DNA from: Pseudogemmobacter faecipullorum
GTDB lineage: Bacteria; Pseudomonadota; Alphaproteobacteria; Rhodobacterales; Rhodobacteraceae
NCBI RefSeq assembly: GCF_020539525.1
Contig: NZ_JACDXX010000019.1
Location: forward strand, 1-64,000
DNA length: 64,000 nucleotides
Direction of reading: 5' to 3'
In this document: one piece after another, positions 24,971 to 34,350 of the stretch
Layout: every line of letters begins with the position of its first letter
Position numbering within the stretch: the first letter of the stretch is position 1
Made by a program: the position numbers and the translations under genes
Notes under the pieces: model-generated
Seen by the model: only the letters and a program-made list of their open reading frames with translations
The model's database searches: none
Told to the model about the DNA's origin: nothing

Positions 24971-26539
24971 TCAATAGCTGTTGTTATAGGTGTAGGCCGA
25001 CAACATGCCTGCCCATCCGCTCGCCCGCATCGAGCCAGCAGAAATGTCTTTGTCGCGCCGTTGCAGCTCGTAGTAGCTGCTGTAGGCGTATTCCATGAAA
25101 GCATCCCGAGCTTCCTCGGTCGCCAGAGCCATCATCGCCTGCGACGAGCTGCCAGCCTGTGTGCCGTATCCGATCACACCATCTGCGGTCATGCCGCCAT
25201 TACTGGACGCAGCAATGCCTGCGTTGGACAGCGCATCAAGCGTCGGGCCGCAGGTAGGCTCAAGGGTCTGCCCGTCAGGCCGTGATAGACCCTGCGAGGC
25301 GTATCCAGGCAGGAGGCCGGATTGGAAGGGAATGCGAGCGTTCAGGAACGTCTCAGGGTTCACAACGAGATAGGTGGAGTCGTTGTTTGGGATTGCCCCA
25401 GACGACAGGGGAGCGCCCTTGGAGCCAAAGCCATTGCCGAGCGCCCAGACGCGGCCCAGCTCCCCACCAGCGGCAGCAACCACGTCTGCCCGAAGTGCCA
25501 CCATCAAGTGAAGGTGGATCGCCCCAGGCGAGCCGCTATCGCCCATAGTTGAGAGAATGTCGCCTGCCGCGACTGTCTCGCCAGCTTTTACCTTCACAGA
25601 GCTGTTGTGCAGATAGGCATAGCGCATCAGGCCGTCTGCGGTCTGCACTGTCACCCCGCGCACCGATCCCACATCAGCATTGATGACCTGCCCCGCCAGA
25701 CCGGCCTGCATAGGCCCGCCGCGTGGGGTGTTCACAATATCAAGGCCGACGTGATAGCCCGTGCTGGCTCCGCTACGGTTGCTCCGATCGACACCAAAGG
25801 GCGAGCTGACTGCGGGAGTTCCTGTCACAATCGCATTCTGGAAGCAGTTTAGTCCCAGTGCTGCGCCCGACACCGAAACCTGACCATCTGCGCCGACGGC
25901 TCCTGCCCCTTCGCCATCCCTATGTGCGCCAGCTCCGTCCCTGATACGGCGCTTCACATAGGCGTCGAGCTGGGCCACGCTGGACATGCTGTTTTGGGAC
26001 AGCAGCGTAGAAAGATTGCCAAGATTGGCGGCAGTAAAACCGGACGAAACAAAGGTTGTAAGCCCACCTGCTCCGAGGAAGTGTGCCGCATTCAACAGCC
26101 CCCCTTCCCTGACCGTGAACCCATCAACAGTGCTGTTGACCGAGCTTTTGGCGGCATGGCCGATGCGCGACCATTCCAGAAGCGTCAGCTCTCTGAAAAC
26201 CCTGTCTTGGAAGGCATTGTTTGACAGGAAGTCTGCCATCGAGTTGACCCCGTGGCGCTGGGCAGCAGCCGTCCATGTATAGTTCGACCACGATCCATCA
26301 GCAGCCCGACCTCGCCCTGTGACATATCCGAGATCGACCATTTTTGCAGGCATCACCTGATATGCACCGGAGGCGAAAGTGCTTGGGTTCTGGACGTGAT
26401 AACGACCGGAGCTTTCAGCTCCCGTGACGATGACCGCGTATCTGCCAAGGTCGAAGCCGTTTGGAATGCCAATATCCTGTGCCTGGACTGCCGAGCAGGA
26501 GGCGATAATTGCGGCTGGGAAGATCCAATTCCGGTTCAT
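24971..26539 (-). CDS. Exported cell-wall hydrolase: lysozyme-like region plus M23 peptidase domain, 522 aa
   Basis: After a signal peptide (MNRNWIFPAAIIASCSAVQA) comes a region with IVTGAESSGRYHVQNPSTFA and SGAYQVMP, resembling lysozyme-like transglycosylases (catalytic Glu in GAESSG). The second half has M23 (LytM-type) signatures HVGLD (first His, Asp) and HLHL (HxH), with the YLHNSSVKVKAGETV strand between. It could cut both glycan and peptide bonds to open peptidoglycan for the conjugation channel. ATG 26539 has GAGAGG upstream. The fusion of both activities is typical of DNA-transfer systems; intact motifs suggest both domains act. Confidence 0.75.
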   Translation of the reverse strand: MNRNWIFPAAIIASCSAVQAQDIGIPNGFDLGRYAVIVTGAESSGRYHVQNPSTFASGAYQVMPAKMVDLGYVTGRGRAADGSWSNYTWTAAAQRHGVNSMADFLSNNAFQDRVFRELTLLEWSRIGHAAKSSVNSTVDGFTVREGGLLNAAHFLGAGGLTTFVSSGFTAANLGNLSTLLSQNSMSSVAQLDAYVKRRIRDGAGAHRDGEGAGAVGADGQVSVSGAALGLNCFQNAIVTGTPAVSSPFGVDRSNRSGASTGYHVGLDIVNTPRGGPMQAGLAGQVINADVGSVRGVTVQTADGLMRYAYLHNSSVKVKAGETVAAGDILSTMGDSGSPGAIHLHLMVALRADVVAAAGGELGRVWALGNGFGSKGAPLSSGAIPNNDSTYLVVNPETFLNARIPFQSGLLPGYASQGLSRPDGQTLEPTCGPTLDALSNAGIAASSNGGMTADGVIGYGTQAGSSSQAMMALATEEARDAFMEYAYSSYYELQRRDKDISAGSMRASGWAGMLSAYTYNNSY

Positions 26540-26550
26540 CTGCATACCTC

Positions 26551-27276
26551 TCACTGCGGGGGATCAGGCTGGAACGGCGAAATCTTCACTTCCGCAGCTT
26601 CCAGTGAATGAACAAGCTCACCAGTATCAGGATCAATGAACCGGATTGCCGCTTCGCTGCCTTGCTCAATGAGGCGGTGGCCTCGCTGGTTCGTAACCTC
26701 TGAAATGCGGAAGCCGTAGCCGACGGTCGCGGCGACTTCTCCGGCTATTTCGCCATCACGCACCACGACACCACGACATACCAATCCATTCATCATGCAG
26801 GTTTCCCCGTTCTGATCGAGAACGACAAACTGCACCTTGCTCCCATCCTTGTCATCGTAGGCCACAGCGCCGGTAGATGGAGGAACAGCCGCACCGGCAA
26901 AGGCGCGGACGGCTTCAAGGGTTTCCGCATCAACATCGCTGTAATCGAGCGGTGGGTTTGCTGGCAGGCGCGGGACATAGCGTCCTCCTTCCCAGACCCA
27001 GATAAACTGGCCACTGCGAAGGTCAGCAAAACCGCCCGTCTTGGGAGAGCCTATTGTGATTGGAGAGGCCCCAACAAAAAGCTCGATCCAGTTTTTCAGC
27101 TCTGGGTTCCATACCAGAACCGCAGACTGCTCACCGCGAGAAATGATCCTCTCCGACGGCTCGCGCATGTCGAGCTGCACTTCTTCAACCACGTCATCCG
27201 CAAATAGCGGTGTGGCTACCCCCCCTGAAATCAGGAGACCAAAGAGACAGCGGGTAAATGAAGCGCCAAGTTTCAT
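26551..27276 (-). CDS. Exported hypothetical protein, 241 aa
   Basis: From ATG 27276 the protein has a signal peptide (MKLGASFTRCLFGLLISGGV ending LFA). The mature part is rich in short strands: SAVLVWNPELKNWIELF, GQFIWVWEGGRYVPRLP and KVQFVVLDQNGETCMMNGLV, with one cysteine pair. I do not recognise it. It is the first gene of the minus-strand operon running to 22894 (hydrolase, exported proteins, DotE-like, MlaC-like) and lies under a divergent regulatory box at 27299-27327. Confidence 0.55.
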   Translation of the reverse strand: MKLGASFTRCLFGLLISGGVATPLFADDVVEEVQLDMREPSERIISRGEQSAVLVWNPELKNWIELFVGASPITIGSPKTGGFADLRSGQFIWVWEGGRYVPRLPANPPLDYSDVDAETLEAVRAFAGAAVPPSTGAVAYDDKDGSKVQFVVLDQNGETCMMNGLVCRGVVVRDGEIAGEVAATVGYGFRISEVTNQRGHRLIEQGSEAAIRFIDPDTGELVHSLEAAEVKISPFQPDPPQ

Positions 27277-27298
27277 GGAGGTTCCGCACTCGGAGTTT

Positions 27299-27327
27299 GT
27301 AAAACTACAATTCTTATGTTTACATGG
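27299..27327. promoter_or_regulatory. Back-to-back TTGTTTACA-type boxes
   Basis: GAATTGTAGTTTTAC on the minus strand (27313-27299) and ATTCTTATGTTTACATG on the plus strand (27311-27327) point to the two divergent genes at 27276 and 27350. Confidence 0.45.
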
Positions 27328-27349
27328 TCCGAAGGGTTTTTCAAACAAA

Positions 27350-27844
27350 ATGGCGAGAAAACTACAGATGCCCGACCCCATCAATATCACGTCTGTTGTG
27401 GGCGCATCCCCGCCCCATGCTGCGGTTCACCCGATGATCCGCGAGGCATTGCACGAAGCAAATGCCCCCAAGTTTTTGTTCTCCCTCTTCGATCTGCCTG
27501 ACGGCGAACACATCGAGCCGCTGGACACCAGCGCCATACCCGCAGGCCCGCTCAGTGCCGACCCCTGGCTGGCTCCGATCTTTGCCCAGATACAGGTGGA
27601 GACCGGCGACAAAGGCCGCTGGGCTTGGCTGTGCTATGGTCTGCGACCAACCGAAGAAGGCGAGGCAGCATACTTCGTGGCGACACTTGACCACCGTGGC
27701 CTCCGAGCTGCTTGGCGGGACAATGAAGGTGAGCCTCAAAGCGAAGATGACGGCTTCGCTGAATTGACGACCGAAGGCGTCACTCATGCCGACCACGCCA
27801 AAGAGTTTCTTGAACGCCTCGGGCTTTCAGCTCTGGCAGCATAA
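27350..27844 (+). CDS. Hypothetical protein, 164 aa
   Basis: I place the start at ATG 27350; ATG 27368, with GGCGAG about 10 nt upstream, is equally possible. The frame extends further left but there overlaps the opposite gene. The acidic soluble product (MARKLQMPDPINITSVVGAS...) has a beta-rich middle (WAWLCYGLRPTEEGEAAYFV) and a helical end (HADHAKEFLERLGLSALAA). No family is recognised. It precedes the membrane zinc-ribbon gene by 12 nt. Confidence 0.5.
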   Translation: MARKLQMPDPINITSVVGASPPHAAVHPMIREALHEANAPKFLFSLFDLPDGEHIEPLDTSAIPAGPLSADPWLAPIFAQIQVETGDKGRWAWLCYGLRPTEEGEAAYFVATLDHRGLRAAWRDNEGEPQSEDDGFAELTTEGVTHADHAKEFLERLGLSALAA

Positions 27845-27856
27845 GGGAGGTGTAAA

Positions 27857-28513
27857 ATGAGCGAAGATCCCCAGATCGCAGGCGAGCAGGAAACGGAGCG
27901 CAAAACTGGTCAATCTCGTGCTGACCGTAAAAGGGCCAAAGCCGAACAGCGCAAAGCCAAAGAAGAAAGCCGCAGCACTGCGAGCAAAATCTTCCGTTCA
28001 GCCTTCACGCCGACTGCACCTTGGCGCTCGCCTATCAGGACGATCGAGGGCAGCGGCGTTCTGTTTGGCAAGAATGGCGTCCTGCGCAGCGGGATCAAAC
28101 AGGCCCGCCGCACTTGTTCCAGATGCTCGTCTCGTATGCAGTTGGAAACCATTATCCCGACCAATGACAATGGCGTTGTGACCGGCGAGCCGCAGCGTGT
28201 TTTGGCCTGCACCAACTGCGATAATGTCGAAGATGTGACAGAGATCATGGATGCCAGCACAAAATCCATGCCCACTCTCGAATCAGCAGAAACCCAGTTC
28301 TACCTCTTTGGCGCATTGATTTTTGGCGTCTTCGGAGTGATCTCATTCTTCAACGGCTCACTCTTCACCTTCCTTGGGGGCGCGGTTGTCGCCTTCCTTC
28401 TGATCGCCACGGCTCTCTTCTACCGATACCGATATTGGCAGGCGAAGAACAGCAGGATGTTCGAGGATCGTCCACCAATCAAAGATTGGCTCAGGGACGA
28501 AATGAAAAACTGA
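27857..28513 (+). CDS. Membrane protein with zinc-ribbon-like region, 218 aa
   Basis: A charged N-terminus (ADRKRAKAEQRKAKEESRST) is followed by a CSRC ... CTNC zinc-ribbon-like pair near residues 87-120 and two hydrophobic spans: FYLFGALIFGVFGVISFFNG and FLGGAVVAFLLIATALFY. The C-terminus is cytoplasmic and charged. GGAGG lies shortly before the ATG. It has no known family. Its position next to the Dot/Icm-like genes suggests a membrane role in transfer. Confidence 0.55.
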   Translation: MSEDPQIAGEQETERKTGQSRADRKRAKAEQRKAKEESRSTASKIFRSAFTPTAPWRSPIRTIEGSGVLFGKNGVLRSGIKQARRTCSRCSSRMQLETIIPTNDNGVVTGEPQRVLACTNCDNVEDVTEIMDASTKSMPTLESAETQFYLFGALIFGVFGVISFFNGSLFTFLGGAVVAFLLIATALFYRYRYWQAKNSRMFEDRPPIKDWLRDEMKN

Positions 28514-28515
28514 AA

Positions 28516-28542
28516 AAACCCCCGCCTTTGGAGCGGGGGTTT
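28516..28542. terminator. Bidirectional rho-independent terminator
   Basis: AAACCCCCGC (28516-28525) pairs with GCGGGGGTTT (28533-28542) around a 7-nt loop, with A and T runs on the two sides. It separates the convergent genes ending at 28513 and 28562. Confidence 0.8.
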
Positions 28543-28561
28543 CTCTTTGCAGAGCGAAGTA

Positions 28562-29167
28562 TCAGCGAGCGTCCAAGAGGCCGGACTTCTGCTCACGGAC
28601 ACTTGGCAGGCCAAGCTGGTAACGCTCGTCCTGCGTCAGCTCGCGGCCCGTATTGGTGAGATACTTGCCGGTGTTGCGATAGGCTTGCTCTGCATATGCC
28701 TTCCGGTTGGCCGGAGTGGTTGCATCAGCAGCAGCGGCAGCATTGAGGCGAGCATCGTAGTCTGCCCTATAGGCTTCACGCCGAGCAGCGTCTTTAGCTA
28801 TCACAGCGCCCAAACGCTCGTGGTTGGTTTCAGACGACCACTGACGAAGCCGCCAATAAAGCATCCAGGCGGCAAGCTCTTTTCGACGTTCTGCACTCTC
28901 ATTTGCGTAGTGTTTATCCGCATAGGCCAGATAGATTTCCTGCGCGGCATCATTTTCTTCTTTGGTGTAGGTATGGACGCCAGAGAAAATATCCTCTGGC
29001 AAAGGCACATCCTCAACAAGCGCCTTAACCTTTGCTTCACCAAGGCTTTGCACCCACTTTGCGGCGTCCTTGCGGAGCGCAGCTTTAGCAGAACGATCAT
29101 TAAACCAACCGAGGACGCGGCCAAACAGGCCGTCAGACGACGGGTGCAGCGTAGCAGCAGCGTTCAT
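28562..29167 (-). CDS. Hypothetical protein, 201 aa
   Basis: ATG 29167 is preceded by AAGGAGG with 8-nt spacing, which overrides the in-frame ATG 29191. The product is soluble and almost wholly helical, with charged repeats (SAERRKELAAWMLYWRLRQW; AEQAYRNTGKYLTNTGRELT). No family is recognised. It follows the DotL-like gene by 89 nt on the same strand. DotL is known to be bound by several small helical adaptor proteins, so an adaptor role is possible but unproven. Confidence 0.5.
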   Translation of the reverse strand: MNAAATLHPSSDGLFGRVLGWFNDRSAKAALRKDAAKWVQSLGEAKVKALVEDVPLPEDIFSGVHTYTKEENDAAQEIYLAYADKHYANESAERRKELAAWMLYWRLRQWSSETNHERLGAVIAKDAARREAYRADYDARLNAAAAADATTPANRKAYAEQAYRNTGKYLTNTGRELTQDERYQLGLPSVREQKSGLLDAR

Positions 29168-29256
29168 GTCAGCATCCTCCTTCTGGTTCATTGGTCTGCC
29201 TTCCTATCACATATGGGGTCACAAATCGAGAAAAAAAGGGGCATTCGTTACTTTTT

Positions 29257-31824
29257 TTATGCGTCGGTCGTTTCTGCGAAAGATCGGCTCATGCTTCTGA
29301 TGGTATCAAGGTTTTGCTTTTTGCGAAGATCCCCTTCACCATGACGATCGAACGCACCTGCGAGGTATTGCCCCACCAAGGGTGATCCCTTCGCAAGAGC
29401 ATCTGCGTCAAGATCAGGGTAGGTCTTGGCAATTTTTTCCAGTGATATAGCGGTTGAGGTATTTGACCAACGAGCGGACACTTCGGCAAGCAAGCCGGAG
29501 GCAACCGTATTATCTCCTATCATTTCAGCGGCAGCTTTAGCTTGGGCGATGACCTTTGCTGCCTGCTCTTGCGTCTTTGCCCATTCGATCTGTGCATGGA
29601 TGCGATCATTCCGCGACCTGATCCAATCAGCCATCGCCTTATGCTTCTCTTCCACCTTCAACTTGGCCCATGAGCCAGACTGAATTTGAGCCTTTCGCCA
29701 CGCATAAAACTCTCCAAAAATCGTCTCCTGCGCGGTTCGGAGCTGAATAAGCAGACCCTCGCTTGGCCCTTCAAGCAAATCGGCCAGACGACTACGGAAA
29801 CGCCGCTCTGCACGTTCAGTTTCTCGGAGCAGATTGATTTCAGCAACCGAGGGACTTTTAACAGTGACGTATGGGTTTCTGCGCCATGTATCCACATTAG
29901 GCACATTGCCGGTGTAGAACGAAAGGATACGAGCCAGACGCTGCCCACCAGATTCCTTACCAGTTTGATCGAATTCTTTTGTCCCGATCAGGACGTGGAA
30001 CTCACCATTCTCCTGTCTGGTAAGATCGTTATAGCTGATGCGGAACTCTTCATCCAAAGAACTGCCTTCTGTCAGCTTCAAAGAGTTATGAATGCCAAGT
30101 GAATCCCGTTTGAACTCCATACTGGAAGCAACTTGGGTGCTGACTTTTCCGGCAAGCTGAATAGCCGTCCTGCTCGTCTCCGATTCAGCATCACTCGTTA
30201 CGCGACCAATCATTTTCAATGCAGTGTTATCGAGGATCGCCTTACCTTCTGCTTCACTGCCCTTGGAGAGAGACGGAATATCCTGTGTCCCGAAATAGAC
30301 CGCCACACCCATAGAGCGAGCCTGCGCGGGAATGACGCTTGTTCCTGGAACCACATAATACCCCACTTCATCAAGGACGCAGAGATAGGGGATCGAAGAG
30401 TTGGAGGGGTTGCCTTCAATAATTTGCCTTCTTGATCCTTCTGGCGCTGTGTTCAGAAGCGCACCGAGAACGGACTTGACCGAAAGGACGGTCATCTTAC
30501 CCAGCATTGAGAGGTTGGACGGAGACCGTTCGAGGGAAGGCAGAAGCACCATCAAAGATCGGCGGTTCAGGACCACATCGTAATAGCTGATCTCGCCAAC
30601 TTCTGCGTTATAGATGAAACCGTAGCTATCTTTCAGAGACGAAATGGAGCGGGTTAGCTGCATGGTGATGAAGCCGTGCTGCTTTTCGGTTTCTCCGCGC
30701 TGCTGCTTGTCGCCTGGTGTTTCAAGAGACTTATCGCGCTTGGCAATGATGCGAGGTTTCAGCGCCTCATATTCATCAATGTTCATGCCGGAGACGTAGA
30801 TCGGCTCATTGAAGCGCGTGAGGTTAAAGCTGGGCAGACCATCGAGATAGAGCTTGAGTGCGCTCATTCGAGATTGAAGCGCATTCCAGATGGATGGGTA
30901 TTCTTCTGGTAGCCAAACCAGTTTTCCATTCAGGTCTTGGATCAGTCCGAAGAGGACAAAGTTTTCGATCACATTGAGGTTGAGATAGCTGGCGATCAAA
31001 GATGGGTTCAGCAGAACAAATCCCTGTTCTGCAAGAAACGACATAGGAGGTATTACACCCTCAAGGAACTGGATCGCACGACCCTTCCACATATCATCTT
31101 CGCCATCGAGCAAAGAAACCATTACCTCAGATTTCTGTGCGGAACCACCAAAGCCCAGAGGGTTATAGGTGTGTGAACGTCTGTGTTGCTGCGGCCCGAT
31201 AATGTCTTTTCCGCCAGTCAGGTAATCCATCACGAAGAGGTCTGCATCACGTCCAAGATAGCGTGAAATTTTATATGCGGAGTCGAATGTATTAACCGAG
31301 GCTTTACCGTCAACAATCAGACCACCAGACCCCAAAGCCAAAAAGCCAGCATAATGACCCATAATCGCTTCTGTCTTACCCGAACCTGTGGTCCCGATAA
31401 TCAGGGCGTGTTTGTTCACGTCTTCCGTATCCAGCCAGACTTCTTCGGCAGATTCTAGGTCCATTCCGAGCATAAGATTGGCTTTGCCGGTGCTGTTTGT
31501 GGTCGCATCCACAACCGGCCTTTTCATGCGCTTCGAGAGATATGCTGGAACGCGCATAGGCAAGGACCATTTGCGCTTTTTGAGAGCATAATACTTAAAG
31601 AACAAAGCCAGAGCAGTCAGAAACAGAGCCTCTGGAATGAAGGGCGCCCATGAGAGCAAAAGGGAGGCCCCAGCAATCAGTCCGAAGATCCCCACGGTTC
31701 CTTTCTCGGTCGAACTCCATTGGTAGAGCTTTTGGCCGAACTTCCGCGTGTCTTCACGGCGGGCGGCACGGCTTACTTCCTGACCACGCCTGACACCGGA
31801 ATACTGTCTACCTGTATTCGCCAT
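29257..31824 (-). CDS. Type IVB coupling protein (DotL/IcmO/TrbC-like ATPase), 855 aa
   Basis: This is the VirD4-type coupling ATPase that brings substrates to the channel at the inner membrane. Two hydrophobic spans lie near residues 45-85, then a Walker A ALIIGTTGSGKTEA (about 140-153), VDGKAS, the NPLGFG segment, and the Walker B region YLCVLDEVGYYVVPGTSVIP with AQARSMGVAVYFGTQDI. The phrasing of these motifs matches DotL/IcmO rather than TraD or TraG. The long C-terminal helical tail is where DotL binds adaptor proteins. It overlaps the DotA-like gene by 1 nt. Confidence 0.85.
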   Translation of the reverse strand: MANTGRQYSGVRRGQEVSRAARREDTRKFGQKLYQWSSTEKGTVGIFGLIAGASLLLSWAPFIPEALFLTALALFFKYYALKKRKWSLPMRVPAYLSKRMKRPVVDATTNSTGKANLMLGMDLESAEEVWLDTEDVNKHALIIGTTGSGKTEAIMGHYAGFLALGSGGLIVDGKASVNTFDSAYKISRYLGRDADLFVMDYLTGGKDIIGPQQHRRSHTYNPLGFGGSAQKSEVMVSLLDGEDDMWKGRAIQFLEGVIPPMSFLAEQGFVLLNPSLIASYLNLNVIENFVLFGLIQDLNGKLVWLPEEYPSIWNALQSRMSALKLYLDGLPSFNLTRFNEPIYVSGMNIDEYEALKPRIIAKRDKSLETPGDKQQRGETEKQHGFITMQLTRSISSLKDSYGFIYNAEVGEISYYDVVLNRRSLMVLLPSLERSPSNLSMLGKMTVLSVKSVLGALLNTAPEGSRRQIIEGNPSNSSIPYLCVLDEVGYYVVPGTSVIPAQARSMGVAVYFGTQDIPSLSKGSEAEGKAILDNTALKMIGRVTSDAESETSRTAIQLAGKVSTQVASSMEFKRDSLGIHNSLKLTEGSSLDEEFRISYNDLTRQENGEFHVLIGTKEFDQTGKESGGQRLARILSFYTGNVPNVDTWRRNPYVTVKSPSVAEINLLRETERAERRFRSRLADLLEGPSEGLLIQLRTAQETIFGEFYAWRKAQIQSGSWAKLKVEEKHKAMADWIRSRNDRIHAQIEWAKTQEQAAKVIAQAKAAAEMIGDNTVASGLLAEVSARWSNTSTAISLEKIAKTYPDLDADALAKGSPLVGQYLAGAFDRHGEGDLRKKQNLDTIRSMSRSFAETTDA

Positions 31825-34337
31825 CAGTTTGCCCCTCCCTTATCACCACGCGAGGGCTTGCCTGGTTGCTCTGTGAAGTGGTCTTTCACCTCACTTTTAA
31901 CTTGCCCAGCACGCTGCGCTACGCGCCCCCCCCATGTGCTAGCGCTCCCCTTAGTAGCCGCCGATGCTGCTGCGCCACGAGCGGCAGAAGCCACTGCCCC
32001 TGGCGCTCTCATGCCGTGAGCTGCCATATTACCACGCGGACCCGCCCCTGGGATAATCGCACCAGCTCCTGCACCACCGCCGCCGCCACCACCGCCAGCG
32101 GGAGCATTAGGCAGACGCGAGGGTGCGCCACCTGCTCCCCCACCGCCGAGGCGTCCCAGAGGGATCGGGCGAATAGCCCGACCTACGTTCAGTGCCGAAT
32201 CTGCCCGACTACCAACATCCATCGCGCCTTGGCTGTTGGAGAACGCCACGCCAATAGCAGCCATCGCGCCATCACCGATCTGTGTAATCATGCCGCTGCC
32301 AATGAGGACCGTGTAGAAGCTGACAATGAGGAAGGCCATGACAAGGCCCAGCAGCCCCAATATCCGCAGGATCGAACCTTGAGCCTGCATCATCACGATC
32401 ATGTCTCGGAACAGGACGTAGGCCAGATCGAGAGCAACTGCGATCAACAGCATCCCGAAGAAGAAGCCGATGACCGTAAAAATCGGCCGCAAGAACACGC
32501 CAAAAATCGTCAGAAGAATGCGGTTCCAAGAACCGATCAGTGTCCCCTCACGAGCTGGGGTAAACAGCGTCATCACCGCAAGCGGTAGGGCAAACATCGC
32601 TTCGACAACGAGGATCAGCCAAGAGATCACTGCCGAGAAGAAGTAGATCAAGGGCAGGAGAGGAATGAGAGTGGCGGTAATGAAACCCGCTACCAAAAGC
32701 CCCCATCCTAGCGGTTTGAGGACCACATCACTCATATCGGAAACGAACTGACCGATCGCAAACCCTGCAACCCCACCAGTGACTGCACCGGCAAGCGGAG
32801 CCCAATCGGCTACTGCGGCTGCTGCTGAAAGCGCACCGCCCGCATAGAGAAGGCCATGACCATATTCGGTCACGTCGATCATTGGATCGGAATAGCCGCC
32901 GTCATCACGCACAGCAAAGAGATCAATGAGCATCCCAAACAGGTTGGTTATGATGCCATCGACTTCATCTACACCACCCTGCTGGCCTGTCGCACCAGCG
33001 CCGTTACGGCGAACTTCCGATGCAACTGCATTGGCCGTGGTCGCCCAGCGTGTCTGGTTCTCGCTCATTTCCGCCATTACAGACGTGGCAATCGGATTGG
33101 CGTCACGTCCACCAAAGAACGAAGAATCCAAAGCATTATTCGAGATGTAACGGGCTGCGTTATTCTCTGCTTTAATGTCCAGAGACAGAGACCCAAGAGT
33201 TGAACGATACTCCGCAACGGCCAAACTAATGCCTCGCTGCCAAGACGGAGCCAGAACCCAGCCATCTTCGGTCACGCGGTTAATGGCATTGATCTGCACT
33301 TCCCGCACTGCCTCTTGCAGATCATCAGCCCCCGTCCCAGAGAACAGGTCTTCTTCCATGCTTGTGATATAGGTGGCATGGGCGCGGCGCACCGCAGCGA
33401 CAGATTGCTGGCGGATAGCGTTTTCGCTGTCACGCATTCTGATCCGGTTGGCGATAGCTGCGGCATCATCAGCAAGCTGGTTCATTGCCGTGGTATAGTT
33501 GGCAACCAGACGGCCAGCAGCTACGCCACGCAGCCCATCAAAGAGGTCATGGCCGGATTCATCAAAGGTGATGGTCTGCTCAAATCGAACCGATCCGCAG
33601 ATATTGTCCGAGCCGCGATAGCTGTCCGAGGTATCCTGCCAGCGATGGGTCAAAACGATCTTGCGGATCGGGTTGTCCCCCCGATGATCTACAGCAAATT
33701 CGTTGCGGGTGACGGTTTCAGGCGTGTTGTCGAACTCAATTACATCGTCAGCAGCGCCGCTGACCTGACGGTTGATCGAGTTGAGTCCGTTTGCACAGAT
33801 GTTGCCTATAACCAATGCGTTAAGGGCATCAGCGAACTGGCCCGAAACTGCTGCATCGACTGTCCCGTAAATTCTGGACGTTTGAACAAAGTTTTGCCCC
33901 TCAATGCTACGTTCCGCGATCAGGGACCAGGCTTTGTCACCAAGGGCAGACCCTTGAACGATCAGCCAGAGCAGAGCGATCTGCGCAATGGTGAAGCCTT
34001 TAGCAACCGGAATGAAGAAAATCGCCCCCATAGCCGACCGCATGATGGTGTAGCGCGTGTCGGTGCGTTGACCGAAGGTTTTGCCATCATTCGCTGTATC
34101 GAGAGCCACAGTCAGAAGGGTGTAAAGCCCGACCCCGATTACAAGGAAGAGTCCAGCGGTATTAAACAGGGCGATTGCGGCAACAAGCCAGCTATCGCCG
34201 TCGTTTGTAACTTCACCGCCTTGGACGAGACGGATGATCGAACCGAAAATGCGCTCAAGCTGGGCGACGGCCAAGCCGCCCCCACCTTGACCCACTGCGG
34301 GATCGAACAGATCACCAAGCTCCGTGAACTCTTCCAT
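31824..34337 (-). CDS. DotA/TraY-like polytopic membrane protein, 837 aa
   Basis: The layout fits DotA/TraY: an early hydrophobic pair near residues 48-75 (LFNTAGLFLVIGVGLYTLLT) and about 105-125, a long periplasmic loop to about residue 460, then a cluster of spans around 490-700 (PLIYFFSAVISWLILVVEAM, IGFFFGMLLIAVALDLAYVL). The C-terminus is glycine- and proline-rich and disordered. DotA is essential in Dot/Icm systems and TraY in IncI conjugation. The 1-nt overlap with the DotL-like gene shows strong coupling. Length is normal for TraY and shorter than DotA. Confidence 0.75.
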   Translation of the reverse strand: MEEFTELGDLFDPAVGQGGGGLAVAQLERIFGSIIRLVQGGEVTNDGDSWLVAAIALFNTAGLFLVIGVGLYTLLTVALDTANDGKTFGQRTDTRYTIMRSAMGAIFFIPVAKGFTIAQIALLWLIVQGSALGDKAWSLIAERSIEGQNFVQTSRIYGTVDAAVSGQFADALNALVIGNICANGLNSINRQVSGAADDVIEFDNTPETVTRNEFAVDHRGDNPIRKIVLTHRWQDTSDSYRGSDNICGSVRFEQTITFDESGHDLFDGLRGVAAGRLVANYTTAMNQLADDAAAIANRIRMRDSENAIRQQSVAAVRRAHATYITSMEEDLFSGTGADDLQEAVREVQINAINRVTEDGWVLAPSWQRGISLAVAEYRSTLGSLSLDIKAENNAARYISNNALDSSFFGGRDANPIATSVMAEMSENQTRWATTANAVASEVRRNGAGATGQQGGVDEVDGIITNLFGMLIDLFAVRDDGGYSDPMIDVTEYGHGLLYAGGALSAAAAVADWAPLAGAVTGGVAGFAIGQFVSDMSDVVLKPLGWGLLVAGFITATLIPLLPLIYFFSAVISWLILVVEAMFALPLAVMTLFTPAREGTLIGSWNRILLTIFGVFLRPIFTVIGFFFGMLLIAVALDLAYVLFRDMIVMMQAQGSILRILGLLGLVMAFLIVSFYTVLIGSGMITQIGDGAMAAIGVAFSNSQGAMDVGSRADSALNVGRAIRPIPLGRLGGGGAGGAPSRLPNAPAGGGGGGGGAGAGAIIPGAGPRGNMAAHGMRAPGAVASAARGAAASAATKGSASTWGGRVAQRAGQVKSEVKDHFTEQPGKPSRGDKGGAN

Positions 34338-34350
34338 TGGCGGCTCTTTC

